This document shows, in pieces, positions 50,821-59,664 of a stretch of 64,000 nt of DNA. A program made the position numbers and the translations under genes. How positions within the stretch are numbered: position 1 is the stretch's first letter; each line of letters begins with the position of its first letter. A model generated the notes under the pieces. The model was given only the letters and a program-made list of their open reading frames with translations, made no database searches and was not told the origin of the DNA. This DNA comes from Hymenobacter artigasi (GTDB lineage: Bacteria; Bacteroidota; Bacteroidia; Cytophagales; Hymenobacteraceae), in the NCBI RefSeq assembly GCF_012275535.1, contig NZ_JAAVTK010000011.1, forward strand, positions 62,001 to 126,000, read 5' to 3'.

Positions 50821-51151
50821 GGAGAATGATGTAAGAAAATGGACAGAACGATGGCGCAATGGCCGGCTAGTTAGCACCCCTACATGAGGGCCGCATGATA
50901 AGCCCGTCAAACCGCCGGTCCCGCCTTCGATGCCCCGCCGCCACGAAAGTTTAAGCCGGCATTAACCTTCTTAACTCATTCATTTTCCGCTCATTTCCCC
51001 TTCATCTTCCCCGGCCCTATTTTCCCCCAACGCAACAGCCCACCGATGCTCAGGGAGCGCCGACGGGCTGTATTATTCTTATCGCGCAGGGGTCAGGCAG
51101 CCTGATTATTATGCACAGCCCGACAGTCATACTTTTCAGTACCAATGCCGG
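50821..51151. other. Intergenic region upstream of the adhesin gene
   Basis: No gene recognised. A loose hairpin with ACAGCCC / GGGCTGT ends lies near 51028-51066 and could follow transcription of the transglutaminase-like gene. The promoter of the adhesin gene should lie in the first 150 bases. Confidence 0.4.
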
Positions 51152-52174
51152 CTACTGCGCCGTGATATCCGAAAACTCGTATTTCCGGGCCACTTCCAGC
51201 GGCTGGCCGTCGGCTTCGGCGTAGGGGTACACGAAGTAGTTGAGGGGCGGGCCGGCCTGCCGGGGCGTCAGCTGCACATCGCGGCCCCGGGTGAACTCGA
51301 CGCGGTTTTCGTCGTGGGCCCCGAAGAAGTAGGCGCGCTTGTCGGGGTTTTTGGCGGCTTCGGAGGCATCGACGGGCACCCAGCCGGTTTCTGGCGTGAA
51401 GAACTCGGCCCAGCAGTGGTAGCCTTTGATTTCGCCGTGGCCCCGCTCGGCCGGCAGCGGCAGCCCAATGCTGAAGCGCGCCGGAATACCCAGGCTGCGG
51501 CAGTAGCCGATGACGATGGCGTGGAAATCGGTGCAGTTGCCGTGCCGGGCGTCGCAGGCGTAGTAGATGTCGCCGCGCCCCCAGCCCTGGCCGGTTTTGT
51601 CGTAGGTCACGGTGCTCACCACGTGCTCGTAGATGGCGCGGGCTTTTTCGAGCGGCGTTTTGGCTCCGGCTTTGGCCACCACTTCTTCGGCCTGCTGATG
51701 GATGGTGGGGTCGAGGGGTACGAGGCGGTCGGGGGCGAGCCAGCGGGCCAGGTTGGGGTCGGTTTTTTCTTTGGCTACTTTGGCCGTGGGGGCGTTGGCG
51801 CGCAGGTTGAGGTGCTCGCGGCGCGTAATCTGGGCGGTGAGCTTCACCACCAGCGGGGCCGTGGGCACGGTGGCGGCGCGCAGGTGCAGCATCTGGGTAC
51901 CATATTCGCCCTGCTCGATTTTATATGGCACCGGCGACTCAATTTTGAGGTCGCGCACGTCCTGCGAGGCATCGGTGTGGGGCACGGGCAGCCACAAATC
52001 CAGGGTTTTGGTGCCGGCCGGGGGCACGGGCACGGTGGCGGTGCTGGTGAGCACGAAGGTGCGGGAGCGAGGCTCGGCCACCTTATGGCCATCGGCACCC
52101 AGGCCCGGCAGGTGCGCGGCCGCACCCAGCAGCCCCGCCCAGATGGCGGGGGAAATCAACAACGAAACGTTCAC
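51152..52174 (-). CDS. Transglutaminase-like domain protein (exported)
   Basis: 340 residues. N-terminal hydrophobic segment SLLISPAIWAGLLGAAAHL acts as signal or anchor. A beta-domain (TLDLWLPVPHTDASQDVRDL) precedes the papain-like transglutaminase core with Cys in ARHGNCTDFHA, His in GYHCWAEFF and Asp in GWVPVDAS, the full catalytic triad. Bacterial members are usually periplasmic proteases or amidases rather than cross-linking enzymes. It continues AYFFGAHDENRVEFTRGRD to the C terminus, as in related proteins. Confidence 0.9.
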   Translation of the reverse strand: MNVSLLISPAIWAGLLGAAAHLPGLGADGHKVAEPRSRTFVLTSTATVPVPPAGTKTLDLWLPVPHTDASQDVRDLKIESPVPYKIEQGEYGTQMLHLRAATVPTAPLVVKLTAQITRREHLNLRANAPTAKVAKEKTDPNLARWLAPDRLVPLDPTIHQQAEEVVAKAGAKTPLEKARAIYEHVVSTVTYDKTGQGWGRGDIYYACDARHGNCTDFHAIVIGYCRSLGIPARFSIGLPLPAERGHGEIKGYHCWAEFFTPETGWVPVDASEAAKNPDKRAYFFGAHDENRVEFTRGRDVQLTPRQAGPPLNYFVYPYAEADGQPLEVARKYEFSDITAQ

Positions 52175-52486
52175 GGCAACAAGGCAACAGGTCGCTGCTG
52201 GCGGGCGTCGGCCAAGCTGGAAGCCGGTTTCTCGTTACTGGCTACTGGTTACCGGGTTTTAATTCGTGGGCAGTCGACAACGAATTAAAACCCCGCAACG
52301 AGGAGCGCGAAACCAGAAACCTACTCTCGGCGGCCACCGCTGCGTGCGATGCCCGCCGACGCGACGCTTACATAAGCACCCGCCAGTCGGGGCCGACCAG
52401 ACCCCAGCAGTAAGGCAAAGGTACGGCGCGGCCAACCACGGGCCGGACCGTGCGTACCAGCACGGTTTCATGTCTTCTGCGTTTCC
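52175..52486. other. Divergent intergenic region with a 14-bp inverted repeat
   Basis: Holds an inverted repeat GGGTTTTAATTCGT (52254-52267) / ACGAATTAAAACCC (52280-52293), with looser pairing of the flanking GGTTTCTCG and CGCGAAACC segments. It lies between divergent genes, so it could be an operator or a small repeat element. No coding sequence recognised. Confidence 0.55.
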
Positions 52487-53203
52487 ATGCTCTTCCTCGC
52501 CAAATCCATCACGCCTTTCGACTGGCAGCGCATCCTCTGGACGGCCGACGCGCCGCCTACTTTCCTGTTTGAAGTCGTGTTTCGGTGTGTGGTGACGTAC
52601 CTGCTGCTGCTGGCCACGCTCCGCGTGACGGGCCGGCGCGGCGTGCGGCAGCTGTCCATCTTCGAGCTGAGCATTATTCTGGCGCTGGGCTCGGCGGCGG
52701 GCGACACCATGTTTTACCACGACACGCCGCTGCTGCCCGTCATCATCGTGTTTGCGGTAGTTAGTGCCCTGTACTGGCTATTCAATCGCCTCACCGAGTG
52801 GTTCCCGGTCTTCGGCGACTGGCTGGAGGGCAAGCCCGTGCTGCTCATCGAAGAAGGCCGCATCAACATGAAAAACCTCGACAGCCTGAACCTGACGCAG
52901 AAGGAATTATTCGGCGAGCTGCGCCAGCAGCAGGTGGAGCACCTCGGCCAGGTACGCCGCGCCTACATGGAAGCGACCGGCAACCTCAGCGCCTATTTCT
53001 TCGCTCCCGATGAGGCCGCGCCCGGCCTGCCCATCTGGCCCGAGCTGCTGGCCCAATCGCAGCACCGCGTGGCAGCGGCCGGCGCGCACGCCTGCGGCAA
53101 GTGCGGCCACGTACAGGAGCTGGCGCGGGGCCAGGCCGCCACCTGCCCGGTGTGCCAGGGCGCGGAGTGGGTGCCGGTGTGCACGGCCAAAAGGGAGGCG
53201 TGA
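52487..53203 (+). CDS. DUF421 (YetF-like) membrane protein with C-terminal zinc ribbon
   Basis: 238 residues. Three hydrophobic segments at the N terminus (about 25-105) lead into the DUF421 domain: LRVTGRRGVRQLSIFELSIILALGSAAGD, GDWLEGKPVLLIEEGRINMKNLDSLNLTQKEL. The last 40 residues add CGKCGHVQELARGQAATCPVCQGAEW, two CxxC pairs resembling a zinc ribbon, which is an extension beyond the usual YetF shape. Function unknown; some relatives are linked to sporulation or envelope processes. Confidence 0.87.
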   Translation: MLFLAKSITPFDWQRILWTADAPPTFLFEVVFRCVVTYLLLLATLRVTGRRGVRQLSIFELSIILALGSAAGDTMFYHDTPLLPVIIVFAVVSALYWLFNRLTEWFPVFGDWLEGKPVLLIEEGRINMKNLDSLNLTQKELFGELRQQQVEHLGQVRRAYMEATGNLSAYFFAPDEAAPGLPIWPELLAQSQHRVAAAGAHACGKCGHVQELARGQAATCPVCQGAEWVPVCTAKREA

Positions 53204-53231
53204 GGTTAAGCAGCCCGTTGAAGCGGGCCTG

Positions 53232-53326
53232 CCGGTCAGACCGCCCCAGGCGGTCTGACCGGTTTTTGTGAGAACGACTATCGGTGGTGCTTCAACCGGT
53301 CAGACCACCTGGGGCGGTCGGACCGG
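53232..53326. repeat. GGTCAGACCGCC palindromic repeat, copy 2
   Basis: Two halves, each palindromic (CCGGTCAGACCGCC..GGCGGTCTGACCGG), arranged as an inverted repeat around GTGAGAACGACTATCGG. Shorter than the copy at 40059-40201 but with the same core. Confidence 0.87.
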
Positions 53327-53373
53327 AGCAGACGTATACGGTTCCTCATTTAGGCCCGCGCTACCTTCGCGCC

Positions 53374-54234
53374 ATGAAGCCCACCGCCCCGCCGGTTCTT
53401 GCGCTGGCCTCTTTTCCGGGGCCGCTGGCCCGCACTCCCTACTACTGCGACCGGCTGGAAAGCCACGTCGTCCGGTTTCCGCACGTGAACGCGCCGCATG
53501 GGCACGACTTCTACCTGCTGCTCTACATCACCGAAGGTACCGGCACGCACACCGTCGATTTGGTGACGTATGAGCTGCGGCCGGGCAGCTTGTTTTTTCT
53601 GGCTCCGGGGCAGGTGCATCACTGGCACCCGGGGCCGGATGCGCGCGGCTTCGTGGTGTTTTTCAGCGCCGACTTCTACCTGTTTCGCTACCCCGGCAGC
53701 GGGCTCTACGACTTTCCGTTTTTCGACAGCGCGCACCCGCCGGTGCTGTATTTGCCGCCCGCCGAAACCGAAATTCGCCCGCTCATCGAGCACCTCTTTG
53801 CAGAGTTTACCGTTCCGCAGCCCAACCAGGCGGAGGTTTTCCGCGCCTACCTGCACCTGTGCCTGGAGCTGGCGGCGCGCCACTACGCCGCCCCGGCCCC
53901 GGCCGAAGCGGGCCTGGCCCAGCAGCAAATCCGGCAGTTTGGGGCACTGCTCAACCAGCACTACCGCAGCCTGCGCGGCGTGCGCGACTATGCGGCGCTG
54001 CTCCACGTATCGGCCAACCACCTCAACGCCCAGTGCCGCCGGGTGCTCAACAAAACGGCCAGCGACCTCATTCACGAGCGCATCATCACCGAGGCACGGC
54101 GGCTGCTGAGCCACTCGGCGCTGGGCGTGGCGCAGGTGGCCTACGAGCTGGGTTTCGAGGATGCGTCGTACTTCGGACGCTACTTTCGTAAGTACACCGG
54201 CCGCACGCCCGAGGCGTTTCGGCAGCAGCGTTGA
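53374..54234 (+). CDS. AraC family transcriptional regulator
   Basis: 286 residues. The N-terminal cupin-like sensing domain covers about 1-150 (HVNAPHGHDFYLLLYITEGTGTH, LRPGSLFFLAPGQVHHW); the C-terminal double helix-turn-helix is about 185-285 (YAALLHVSANHLNAQCRRVLNKTASDLIHERI, then LGVAQVAYELGFEDASYFGRYFRKYTG). Its target is unknown. The start at 53374 (MKPTAPPV) is chosen because the longer frame begins in the preceding repeat. TACCTTCG at 53362-53369 lies directly before the ATG. Confidence 0.92.
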   Translation: MKPTAPPVLALASFPGPLARTPYYCDRLESHVVRFPHVNAPHGHDFYLLLYITEGTGTHTVDLVTYELRPGSLFFLAPGQVHHWHPGPDARGFVVFFSADFYLFRYPGSGLYDFPFFDSAHPPVLYLPPAETEIRPLIEHLFAEFTVPQPNQAEVFRAYLHLCLELAARHYAAPAPAEAGLAQQQIRQFGALLNQHYRSLRGVRDYAALLHVSANHLNAQCRRVLNKTASDLIHERIITEARRLLSHSALGVAQVAYELGFEDASYFGRYFRKYTGRTPEAFRQQR

Positions 54235-54286
54235 TTTGTCCGGTAAGTGCCCGCAAACGGGCTGCAAAGGCGGGCGCCGCACCGGG

Positions 54287-54294
54287 TAATTTTG
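54287..54294 (+). promoter_or_regulatory. -7 box of the DUF983 gene
   Basis: TAATTTTG matches TAnnTTTG exactly, 82 bases before the ATG at 54376. Confidence 0.5.
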
Positions 54295-54375
54295 GGGCAC
54301 CAACGCGGCAAGTGCCGCGCCGGCCGCCTGCGCATGGGCGCGGGCCGCATTTTCCCGTATAGCTCAGCTACTGTT

Positions 54376-54819
54376 ATGCACCCCTCCCCCACTCCGGTTA
54401 TGGCCGACCCTACTACTGATACCTACGAACTCGTTGACTCCACCGCCCTGGCGCTGGCCCAGCTGCGCTGCCCACGCTGCCACCAGGGCAAGCTGTTCAC
54501 CTACTCGGCCCTGAACCTCAGCAAATTTGCCCAGATGCCCGCGCAATGCCCCGTGTGCAGCCAGACGTTCGAGCCCGAACCCGGTTTCTACTTCGGCTCG
54601 ATGTACATCACCTTTGGCTTCAACGTGGCCACTACACTGGTGCTGGGCGTGCTCATCTATTACCTGATGGACAATCCCGATACCTGGGTGTATGTGAGCA
54701 TCGTTACGGCCGTCACGGTGCTGCTTACGCCGGTTATTTTGCGCTATTCACGGGCGCTGATGCTGTATTTGTTTGGTGGCACCCGCTACAATCCCAAGCT
54801 GGCCCGGCGGGGTGAATAG
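54376..54819 (+). CDS. DUF983 domain protein
   Basis: 147 residues. The N-terminal zinc-ribbon pairs LRCPRCHQGKLF and CPVCSQTFEPEPGFYFGSMYI are the DUF983 signature, followed by two membrane helices (about 70-90 and 98-116). Conserved in Bacteroidota; function unknown. An in-frame ATG at 54400 is an alternative start. Its stop codon touches a large palindrome that also touches the stop of the convergent M1 peptidase gene. Confidence 0.88.
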   Translation: MHPSPTPVMADPTTDTYELVDSTALALAQLRCPRCHQGKLFTYSALNLSKFAQMPAQCPVCSQTFEPEPGFYFGSMYITFGFNVATTLVLGVLIYYLMDNPDTWVYVSIVTAVTVLLTPVILRYSRALMLYLFGGTRYNPKLARRGE

Positions 54820-54825
54820 TCGAGA

Positions 54826-54928
54826 GTTAAAAGTTAAAGGTTAAGAGTTAAGAGTTTACAAAAAGCCCGCCTGAATCGTCAGGCGGGCTTTTTGTAAACT
54901 CTTAACTCTTAACCTTTAACTCTTAACT
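54826..54928. repeat. GAGTTAAGAG-type inverted repeat fused to a terminator
   Basis: Arms of about 50 bases made of GAGTTAAGAGTTAAAGG-like units end in a strong core GCCCGCCTGA-atcg-TCAGGCGGGC flanked by A and T runs. It fills the whole gap between two convergent stop codons. Same unit sequence as the insertion in the lipase gene at 10254. Confidence 0.9.
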
Positions 54929-56909
54929 ATTTCAACACCTGCGCCCGCCACACGTTATTGCCGGGGTTGGCATCGGGCAGCAGCTTGGTGGGGTTGAGCT
55001 TCACCAGCGTGAGGGGCGTGGTGGAGTTGTAGCGGAAGGTCCAGGTGCCGCTGCGCTGCCATACTTCCACGGGCAGGCGCACGCGGGTGGTTTTGCCGCT
55101 GGTTTCGGTCACGTCGGCAATGACGGGCATGGCGGCCTGGCCCTTGTTTTCGATGGTGATGAGGGCACCCTGGGCGGGGTCCTGGTTCACGTAGGCCACG
55201 GTGGTCACGGCCTGGTCGAGGGTCCAGTTGTTGTACACCCACTCGCGCCAGAACCAGGTCAAATCCTCACCGCTGGCGTCGTTCATCGTCCGAAAAAAGT
55301 CCTTCGGCTGCGGGTGCTTAAAGGCCCAGCGCTTGATGTAGGTGCGGAAAGCATAGTCGAACCGCTCCGGCCCCAGAATCTCGGCGCGCAGCAGAAACAA
55401 GCCGTAACCCATCTTGCTGTAGGCCGCGTAGCCGAGGTAGTTGGAGGGCGTCACGTCGGGCACGGTGTAGGGCGGCACGGTGGCCGGGTCCATGATGTAG
55501 CGGATGTTGCCCTGCACCAGCCGGGCAGTGTCGTTCACCTGCTTGGCGTATTCGCCGTTATTGAAGTTGTTGCTCGACAGGATGTTGATGAAGGTATTGA
55601 ACCCCTCGTCCATCCACGGGTACTTGCGCTCGTTCGAGCCCACAATCATCGGGAACCAGTTGTGGCCGAATTCGTGGTCCGTTACGCCCCACAGGCTGGC
55701 TTTGCGGGCCTTCGCGCCGCAGAACACGATGCCCGGATACTCCATGCCGCCCACCACGCCGGCCACGTTGGTGGCCACCGGGTACGTGTATTCGTACCAC
55801 TGCTTCGAGTTATATTCGATGCTCTTCTTCACATACTCCGTCGAGCGGTTCCAGGCCGTATCCTGGGCCGACTCCACTGGGTAGAGCGACTGCGCCAGCG
55901 ACTTGCGGCCGCTGGGCAGGTTCATCTTCGCCGCATCCCACACGAAAGAAGCCGAGGCCGCCCAGGCCACGTCGCGCGCCCGCTGGCACTTGAAGTGCCA
56001 GGTGAGGCGGCCATTTTTGCCACCGGGCCGCGAGCCGGCCTGCGTCACCTCATCGGCCGAGCGCACCAGCACCGTCTGGTCCGAGCCGGCGGCTTTGGCC
56101 AAGCGGTTTTGCTGGGCCGAAGTCAGGACTTCGGCCGGGTTCACCAGCTCGCCCGAGCCGCCCACGAGGTAGTTGGCGGGCACGTTGAGGGTGTAGTCGA
56201 AGTTGCCGTATTCGAGGTAAAACTCGGCCGTGAGGTAGGGCAGCGTGTTCCAGCCTTCCACGTCGTCGTACACGGCCATGCGCGGGTACCACTGCGCCAC
56301 TTCGAATATTTCGCCGTTTTTGGTTTGCAGGCGGCCCAGCCGGTCGGAGCCGTATTCGGGGATGCTGAAGCCGTAGGCGATGTCGATTTTCAGCTTGTCG
56401 CCGTTGGGCTTCAGGGCCTCGGGCAGCATGATTTGCATGCGCGTATCGGTTACGCGGTAGTTGGCTTTCAGCTTCTTGCCGTGCAGTTCGATGTTCACGG
56501 TTTGCAGCGAGTCGCCGCCCCGGAAGCCGCGCGAGTTATTGCCGAAGCGTCCGCCGCCCACCGGCGTAATGGCCGCCCCGCGCGAGTCTTCGCGGTATAG
56601 GTTCTGGTCGACCTGCAGCCACACGAAGGCCAGCGCATCGGGCGAGTTGTTGGTGTAGGTGATGGTGGCGGTGGCCGTTACGCGGGCCGTTTTTTCGTCG
56701 AGACGGGCGTCGATTTTGTAGTCGGCCGCGTTCTGCCAATACACCGCCCCCGGCTGGCCGCCGGCCGTGCGCGTGGGCGTGCTCAACTGCTCAATAAAAC
56801 TTGGGTTGAACAGCGTGCGCGAGTCGTAAGCCGGGCCGGTATTGATGGTTTGGGCCAGCACCGGGCCGGCCGTGAGCAGCGCCGCGCCCAGCAGGAATTG
56901 TAGTTTCAT
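54927..56909 (-). CDS. M1 family metallopeptidase (aminopeptidase)
   Basis: 660 residues; signal peptide at the chosen Met (MKLQFLLGAALLTAGPVLA). The N-terminal beta-domain is followed by the catalytic region: GGMEYPG (replacing the usual GAMEN), then DHEFGHNWFPMIVGSNERKYPWMDEGFNTF, with the HExxH zinc site and the Glu ligand 18 residues later. Exported M1 enzymes of this Bacteroidota type digest peptides in the periplasm or outside. The longer frame up to 56948 has no better signal. The stop codon coincides with the edge of the palindrome at 54826. Confidence 0.92.
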   Translation of the reverse strand: MKLQFLLGAALLTAGPVLAQTINTGPAYDSRTLFNPSFIEQLSTPTRTAGGQPGAVYWQNAADYKIDARLDEKTARVTATATITYTNNSPDALAFVWLQVDQNLYREDSRGAAITPVGGGRFGNNSRGFRGGDSLQTVNIELHGKKLKANYRVTDTRMQIMLPEALKPNGDKLKIDIAYGFSIPEYGSDRLGRLQTKNGEIFEVAQWYPRMAVYDDVEGWNTLPYLTAEFYLEYGNFDYTLNVPANYLVGGSGELVNPAEVLTSAQQNRLAKAAGSDQTVLVRSADEVTQAGSRPGGKNGRLTWHFKCQRARDVAWAASASFVWDAAKMNLPSGRKSLAQSLYPVESAQDTAWNRSTEYVKKSIEYNSKQWYEYTYPVATNVAGVVGGMEYPGIVFCGAKARKASLWGVTDHEFGHNWFPMIVGSNERKYPWMDEGFNTFINILSSNNFNNGEYAKQVNDTARLVQGNIRYIMDPATVPPYTVPDVTPSNYLGYAAYSKMGYGLFLLRAEILGPERFDYAFRTYIKRWAFKHPQPKDFFRTMNDASGEDLTWFWREWVYNNWTLDQAVTTVAYVNQDPAQGALITIENKGQAAMPVIADVTETSGKTTRVRLPVEVWQRSGTWTFRYNSTTPLTLVKLNPTKLLPDANPGNNVWRAQVLK

Positions 56910-56949
56910 GTGAAGTATCAGGAGGAAAAGCGAAAATGAATCGCACAAA

Positions 56950-57064
56950 AGAACGTCATGCCGAGCAGAGCCCAGGCATCTCGCGTGGGGTAGTAATCAA
57001 CTTCGCAGGGCGATTGGATTAGTGGTGGCACGCGATATGCCTCGGCTCCGCTCGGCATAACATT
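56950..57064. repeat. Palindromic intergenic repeat, family 1 copy 5
   Basis: AGAACGTCATGCCGAGCAGA at one end and GCTCGGCATAACATT at the other, so the right end is decayed. The centre (GCGATTGGATTAGTGGTGGC) resembles copy 3 more than copies 1 and 4. Confidence 0.85.
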
Positions 57065-57086
57065 GTTTATGAGCACTTCCCCGCCC

Positions 57087-57446
57087 TTATAGCCGCTGCC
57101 GCACCAGTTCCATCAGCCCGTTCAAATCCGCCGCGTCCATCTCCGGCGCTTCGATGAAGGGCGTGAGCGCGCCTCCTTCGCCCACGGCGAAAGCGGCCGG
57201 CAGCGGGTGCCGCGCCCACTGCGGATAGTCGCGCACGAACTCGTCGCGGTGCAGAAAATCCACCGGCACGGGCAACGCCTTGATAAACGCGCGCCACTCC
57301 GGCTGCATCGAAGTCGCGCCGTAGGTAACCGCGCACAGCGAGCACTGGTAAGTGCTGGGCGAAAGGACTTTATGAAATAGGTCCTTGAGGCCGGCCAGGT
57401 GGCTGCCATCGGCATTGTACACGAAAACGAGGCGTTGGGGCAGCAC
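57087..57446 (-). CDS. Conserved hypothetical protein with CxxC motif
   Basis: 119 residues from a GTG start at 57446 (LPQRLVFVYNADGSHLAG). STYQCSLCAVTYGATSMQPEWRAFIK and VDFLHRDEF are the conserved core of a widespread uncharacterised family that I recall only as hypothetical. The CxxC could bind metal or be redox active. The open frame continues to 57545 into the end of the serine hydrolase gene; no ATG fits, so GTG is preferred. It follows the serine hydrolase gene on the same strand with a gap of 70 bases. Confidence 0.7.
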   Translation of the reverse strand: MLPQRLVFVYNADGSHLAGLKDLFHKVLSPSTYQCSLCAVTYGATSMQPEWRAFIKALPVPVDFLHRDEFVRDYPQWARHPLPAAFAVGEGGALTPFIEAPEMDAADLNGLMELVRQRL

Positions 57447-57516
57447 AGTGAAGCGGAAAAGTGAAAATACTACGTGACAAATGGCAAGGTAAAGCCGCCG
57501 GCCGGCTATCGGGTAC

Positions 57517-58695
57517 CTATTTCTCCGTGTCCTGATATGGCACATAGTTTTCCCACTGCCAGGGCGTGGCCCGGTCGCCGAGCAGCCGCTCCAGCAGGGC
57601 CTTGAAGATTGAATCGGCGTTGGAGCTGTTGCCTAGCAATAGCAGCCCCACCTTGCGGTCGCCGAATACGACGCTGTGATTTTCCCAGCCGTCGTCGTGG
57701 CCTTCCTTAAAATAGGCGTGACCGTAGGGCGACTCAAACGTGCCCCAGCCCAGCCCGTAGCCCAGCCGAATGGCCCGGTTGCTGTCCGGCGCGACCACCA
57801 CGGCCAGCGGTCCAAACTGCGCCTTGAACGGAATGCGGACCTGCGTGCGCGTCATTTCGTGCTTGGTGGCCGGCGTGAGGCCCCAGCCCTGCATCACGGC
57901 GGCCATGAAGGCGGCGTAGTCGGCGGGGGTGGTTTCCAGCGAACCAGCGGCCTGGGGCTTGATGCGCTTGCGTTTTTCCAGCGGCTGGCTCTGCTCATCA
58001 TAGCCCAATGCGTAGTTGGCTTCGAACGCGGGCTGCCACACGTAACTGGTGTGGGTCATTTTCAAGGGCCCGAATACGCGCGCCTCGCTGAGCTGCGTCA
58101 GGGTTTGCTGCGTGATGGTTTCCACCACCAGCTGCAGCAGCTGCAGGGCCTCGCCCGAGTAGCTGTAGCGTGCGCCGGGCTCGAACTGGAAGCGCAGCTT
58201 TTTATCGGGGGCCAGCCAGCGCCAGTTGGGCAGGCCTGTGGTGTGCGTGAGGGCCATTCGTGCGGTGAGGCGCGGCCAGCGAGCATCGCCGGCAAGGTCG
58301 CGGTAGGGCTCGTACTCGGGCAACGGCTTGGGCAGGTATTCGGCCAGCGGCTTATCGAGGTCGAGGCGCTTTTCCTGCACCAGCTGCATCACCAGATACG
58401 CGAATACGGCCTTGCTGAGCGAGGCCCCGTACATAGCCGTTTGGGGTTCCAGGGGCGCTTTGGTTTCCAGGTTGCGGTAGCCGTAGGTATGCAGGTAGCG
58501 CACTTGGTTATCCTCCAGCAAAGCCACCGCCAGCCCCGGCACTCGGGCCGAATCCATGAGCTGCTGCACGGTGCGGTCAATGTCGGCCGGGCGCAGGGTG
58601 CGCCCGTCGAGGGTGTGGAAAACGGAGGCTTTCTGGGCTAGGGCGGGCGCGGCGGCCAGCAGCGCGAGGAGCAGCAGTGACAGGAAAGTCTTCAT
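57517..58695 (-). CDS. Serine hydrolase (class C beta-lactamase fold)
   Basis: 392 residues with a signal peptide (MKTFLSLLLLALLAAAPALA). The SxxK motif is ASLSKAVF, with YSYSGEAL as the YxN-like element (here Y-S-G) and the C-terminal HxGxx region represented by GHAYFKEGHDDGWENH. Probably a periplasmic esterase, peptidase or D-aminopeptidase; beta-lactam hydrolysis cannot be inferred. Confidence 0.88.
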   Translation of the reverse strand: MKTFLSLLLLALLAAAPALAQKASVFHTLDGRTLRPADIDRTVQQLMDSARVPGLAVALLEDNQVRYLHTYGYRNLETKAPLEPQTAMYGASLSKAVFAYLVMQLVQEKRLDLDKPLAEYLPKPLPEYEPYRDLAGDARWPRLTARMALTHTTGLPNWRWLAPDKKLRFQFEPGARYSYSGEALQLLQLVVETITQQTLTQLSEARVFGPLKMTHTSYVWQPAFEANYALGYDEQSQPLEKRKRIKPQAAGSLETTPADYAAFMAAVMQGWGLTPATKHEMTRTQVRIPFKAQFGPLAVVVAPDSNRAIRLGYGLGWGTFESPYGHAYFKEGHDDGWENHSVVFGDRKVGLLLLGNSSNADSIFKALLERLLGDRATPWQWENYVPYQDTEK

Positions 58696-58782
58696 GGCTA
58701 ATGAATTTCCAGTTTAGCGTAGGTGAATATACTGCCCGGGTTGTGAGTTGATGACTTCCCTTCACCCTCGTTGCAGCGCACC

Positions 58783-59391
58783 TTATCGGCCAAATAATTG
58801 CAGCAGAATTTCCTTGCGATAGGGATTGGCGGCTGGGCTAGCAGTTGCCAGATACTCCCCATTATCGTCTTCCAGAAAAAAATAAGGAGTGTACCCTTTC
58901 ACCGAAACTTCCGATACGTGGGCCGTAGAATCCAGCATGACCCACAGCATGGGATAACGGCCCGCCCACGCCACTGGCCGCGAATAGGTGAAAGTGGTAT
59001 TGCGGTCGTGAGCCCGGAAGTCGCCGATGTCGCAGACATGCACGGCGGTGTCGGCAGTGGCGCGTCGCAACAAGGCCACAATGTCCATCGTGTCGCTCAC
59101 CTCAACATTGACCACCCCTTCTCTGCTGGCGATACCTTGGCAGGTTTCCATACTGTGCGTACCGCTGCCCTTGTACGAGTACACGTAGAGCGGCCGCCCC
59201 AACACGGCCATTACCTGGGCGGCATTCATTCCGCACCGCACCCGCTCAATATTCGCTGCCGTAACATCGACGGGCACATCGCGCCTAACCAAAAATAATG
59301 AGCCGATGCTGGCTAGCAGCAGCCCGAAAAAGAGCAACAGCACGCCGCTTAAGATATACGTCACCCATTTTGTCAGGAGTTGTAACCGCAT
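58783..59391 (-). CDS. Hypothetical membrane-anchored protein
   Basis: 202 residues, one N-terminal membrane helix (YILSGVLLLFFGLLLASIGSLF). The following ANIERVRCGMNAAQVMAVLGRPLYVYSY resembles the SmpA/OmlA-type fold motif (GMxxxxVxxxLGxP), here without further proof. The remainder is a beta-rich extracytoplasmic domain with four Cys in total. Its start overlaps the end of the small upstream gene by 19 bases, indicating an operon. Base use is A/T-richer than the surroundings. Confidence 0.7.
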   Translation of the reverse strand: MRLQLLTKWVTYILSGVLLLFFGLLLASIGSLFLVRRDVPVDVTAANIERVRCGMNAAQVMAVLGRPLYVYSYKGSGTHSMETCQGIASREGVVNVEVSDTMDIVALLRRATADTAVHVCDIGDFRAHDRNTTFTYSRPVAWAGRYPMLWVMLDSTAHVSEVSVKGYTPYFFLEDDNGEYLATASPAANPYRKEILLQLFGR

Positions 59392-59567
59392 TGCTCAAGC
59401 TCAAAATAATTATTCAACCACCAAAATGGCCGGTAATATACCGTTTTACAACTCAGCGCCAGATACGCCGCCTTCGTCAGCGGGCTGAACGTGACACGCA
59501 CCGCCGGCAGCCCAGCAACTAGCAGTTTCAGCAGCAGCGCGAGCAGCAACGGCAGCAGGAGTTTCAT
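59373..59567 (-). CDS. Small hydrophobic protein (64 residues)
   Basis: Starts MKLLLPLLLALLLKLLVAG, a strong signal or anchor, followed by a short hydrophilic part with two Cys (ALSCKTVYY and LEQCGYNS). It overlaps the next gene by 19 bases in another frame. No family known. Longer in-frame starts exist (to 59666) but overlap the divergent gene start. Confidence 0.55.
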   Translation of the reverse strand: MKLLLPLLLALLLKLLVAGLPAVRVTFSPLTKAAYLALSCKTVYYRPFWWLNNYFELEQCGYNS

Positions 59568-59664
59568 AAAAACTTGGAAGTGGAATGCCGCGCCAAGGTA
59601 TTGCCGGGCGCATCTTTGCGTGTACACCCGTTTTCGCTGCTCTTCATCTAGTTCTATCGCTGCC

